Source of the DNA: Candidatus Omnitrophota bacterium
GTDB taxonomy: Bacteria > Omnitrophota > Gorgyraeia > 2-02-FULL-51-18 > JAGOUK01
Direction: 5' to 3'
Length of the DNA stretch: 7,750 nucleotides
NCBI GenBank assembly: GCA_020058965.1
Contig: JAGVCY010000305.1
Span: 1-7,750, forward strand
Shown here: in pieces, positions 6,607 to 7,750 of the stretch
How the letters are laid out: every line of letters starts with the position of its first letter
Numbering within the stretch: the first letter of the stretch is position 1
Program-made: the position numbers and the translations under genes
Notes under the pieces: generated by a model
What the model saw: the letters and a program-made list of their open reading frames with translations, nothing else
Told to the model about the DNA's origin: nothing
The model's database searches: none

Positions 6607-7638
6607 ATGAAAAGATGCGCTGTGTATAGCCGCGGTTCGACGACGATGCAGGCGGAGGTGGAATACAACTCCTGCGAGGCACAACGGGACCGGATTCTGT
6701 CCTACGTCAAAAGTCAGGAGGATTTAGAAGTTTATAGGGAATATTCGGATCCGGGGTTTTCTGCGGCGACACTGGATCGGCCGGCGCTTAAGGAATTGAT
6801 GAGTGATATTGTCAACCGGAAGATCGATGTGGTGCTGACCTACAAGATCGACCGGCTGACGCGCTCAGCGAAAGACTTCTATAATTTGATCGAGTGCTTT
6901 AAAAAATCGGCGTGAGTTTCGTATCGGTGAGCGAGCGATTCGACACTTCATCGGCGGCCGGACGGCTCCTCCGGAATATCATGCTGACCTTCGCTCAGTT
7001 TGAAAGGGAGATGACTTCGGAGCGGATTCGGGATAAGTTCGAGCAGAAAGCGAAGAAGGGATTGTGGAACGGGGCGATTCCGCCTTTGGCTATAAAAGCG
7101 TCGAGAAGAAACTCGTGATCGATAAACCCCGCGCTTTGGTCGTCAGATCGATCTTTGAGGAATTCGTCACTTCGGGATACTACAAATGCACCAAGGTCGT
7201 GAAGGAGGGTAAAAATGCCTGTTCGATCAAAGAGGTGAACGCGGAACGCTTGGAGCATTTTGTAACGGAAAACTTAAACCGGATTGCCTCCGATAGTCAG
7301 TACATCGAACATCTTGTCTATAGGACGGTACATCAACAGCCCCGCCAAACAGGATTCGAACTTACGGACGAATGGGTCAAAAAGGTCTCAAATCAGTTTC
7401 AACAAGTGCTGCTTGATTTTAAGGAGGGTTCTCAGAAAGGGTCCCAAATCGAAAGGTGTTTGATTTTTCAAAAGACGATCAAGGAATTAAATTTTCAAAA
7501 GAAACGCTGGAACTCGCTGTCTCTCTTTCGGATGTGCGGGCTGGGTTGGCAGGCAAGGTACTTTGCACGCTGCACGTGCGGAAATGGCGGCGGGAATTCG
7601 CGTGGGCGAACACGAAACCCAGAACCATGGCCAAGTAG
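6607..7638 (+). pseudogene. large serine recombinase, degraded by frameshifts and internal deletion
   Basis: The start is firm: GGGAGG at 6596-6601, five bases before ATG 6607. The N-terminal resolvase domain reads RCAVYSRGST with Ser11 as nucleophile, CEAQRDRI, GFSAATLDRPAL, and YKIDRLTRSAKDF. The frame then breaks in an A6 run (6901-6906): one missing A restores FVSVSERFDTS, GRLLRNIMLTFAQFERE and [11 protein letters not shown]. It breaks again at 7085-7087 (one missing T restores [10 protein letters not shown]) and at 7492-7495 (one missing T restores [19 protein letters not shown]). Around 7172-7178 the text jumps from [13 protein letters not shown] to YYKCTKVV, then [14 protein letters not shown]. 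That links the start of the recombinase domain to the second half of the zinc ribbon, so over 100 residues seem to be missing. About 340 residues remain, against 500 or more in the family. Ser11 remains, but the gene cannot make a working enzyme as read. It ends at TAG 7636-7638 inside repeat copy B. Confidence 0.88.
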
Positions 7639-7654
7639 GAAGTTCGAACGAAAA
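7564..7654 (+). repeat. repeat copy B, next to the tRNA 3' end
   Basis: This is the plus-strand counterpart of copy A (5675-5766, minus). It covers the last 75 bases of the recombinase pseudogene and ends two bases before the CCA end of the tRNA-Ser gene. Shared exact blocks are GTGCGGAAATGGCGGCG, GAATTCGCG and AAGTTCGAACGAAAA. Copies A and B face each other across about 1.8 kb that holds the ORF6N and recombinase genes. Confidence 0.7.
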
Positions 7655-7656
7655 AC

Positions 7657-7746
7657 TGGCGGAGAGACAGGGATTCGAACCCTGGAAACGGTTTCCCGTT
7701 TACACGCTTTCCAAGCGTGCTCCTTAAACCACTCGGACATCTCTCC
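7657..7746 (-). tRNA. tRNA-Ser (anticodon GGA)
   Basis: The minus strand folds as a class II tRNA of 90 nt. The acceptor stem GGAGAGA pairs fully with TCTCTCC; it is followed by discriminator G and an encoded CCA (7659-7657). The anticodon stem CACGC/GCGTG encloses the 7-base loop TTGGAAA with anticodon GGA at 7712-7710, which reads UCC and UCU. The long variable arm AACGG-GAAA-CCGTT is typical of tRNA-Ser, and the T arm contains GGTTCGAATCC. The recombinase remnant abuts its 3' end. No duplicated tRNA 3' fragment is seen elsewhere in the window. Confidence 0.97.
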
Positions 7747-7750
7747 AAAA

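Noticed and set aside
6895..6920. Programmed -1 frameshift in the recombinase at the A6 run
   Set aside because: No proper X-XXY-YYZ slippery heptamer is in the zero frame, and two further frameshifts plus an internal deletion point to decay instead.
7657..7746. Classic integrase attachment site in the tRNA 3' end
   Set aside because: No direct repeat of the tRNA 3' end exists elsewhere in the window, and the adjacent recombinase is of the serine type.
7479..7748. Minus-strand open frames of 81-89 codons
   Set aside because: They are translations through the tRNA-Ser gene and the antisense of the recombinase pseudogene.
1..7750. CRISPR array or diversity-generating retroelement
   Set aside because: No regularly spaced direct repeats, cas genes, reverse transcriptase or template/variable repeat pair were seen.

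Overview
The window looks like chromosome from a Gram-negative, respiring, probably uncultivated bacterium. Evidence is a membrane-arm complex I operon, a lipoprotein with a clear lipobox, and a tRNA with an encoded CCA. The lineage cannot be fixed from the sequence. The unusual NuoM signature and the ORF6N/serine-recombinase genes remind me of Omnitrophota, Elusimicrobiota, Bdellovibrionota or Verrucomicrobia-like genomes, but that is only an impression.

Region 1 (1-4350, minus strand) is nuoJ-nuoK-nuoL-nuoM, read right to left. All three junctions overlap by 4-7 bases, so the genes are translationally coupled. They encode the proton-pumping membrane arm of NADH:quinone oxidoreductase. NuoM runs off the left edge after 517 codons with no stop. 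NuoJ, K and L keep their key charged residues. NuoM lacks the usual TM7 lysine and the LPDAH-type motif. nuoI does not precede nuoJ, so the operon is split or begins here.

Region 2 (4351-5331, minus) holds a 126-bp leader and a lipoprotein that looks like a clan GH-A glycosidase. Both putative catalytic glutamates are present. The first part of its (beta/alpha)8 barrel appears to be missing.

Region 3 (5332-7750) is accessory DNA. From left to right it holds a plus-strand fragment of an ORF6N-domain gene, a repeat copy in inverted orientation, a candidate promoter, a leader hairpin that would cover part of a ribosome binding site, an intact ORF6N gene, a decayed large serine recombinase pseudogene, the second repeat copy, and tRNA-Ser(GGA) on the minus strand. 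The recombinase has three single-base deletions in homopolymers and a probable large internal deletion. The two repeat copies bracket the ORF6N-recombinase pair, which may be the remains of a mobile unit beside the tRNA.

The most unusual signal is a 13-bp dyad with a 5-nt loop inside the coding sequence of the intact ORF6N gene. A matching dyad sits at exactly the same codons in the ORF6N fragment. The arm sequences differ, but five pairs have changed on both sides so that pairing is kept. This suggests the structure itself, not just the protein, is maintained.
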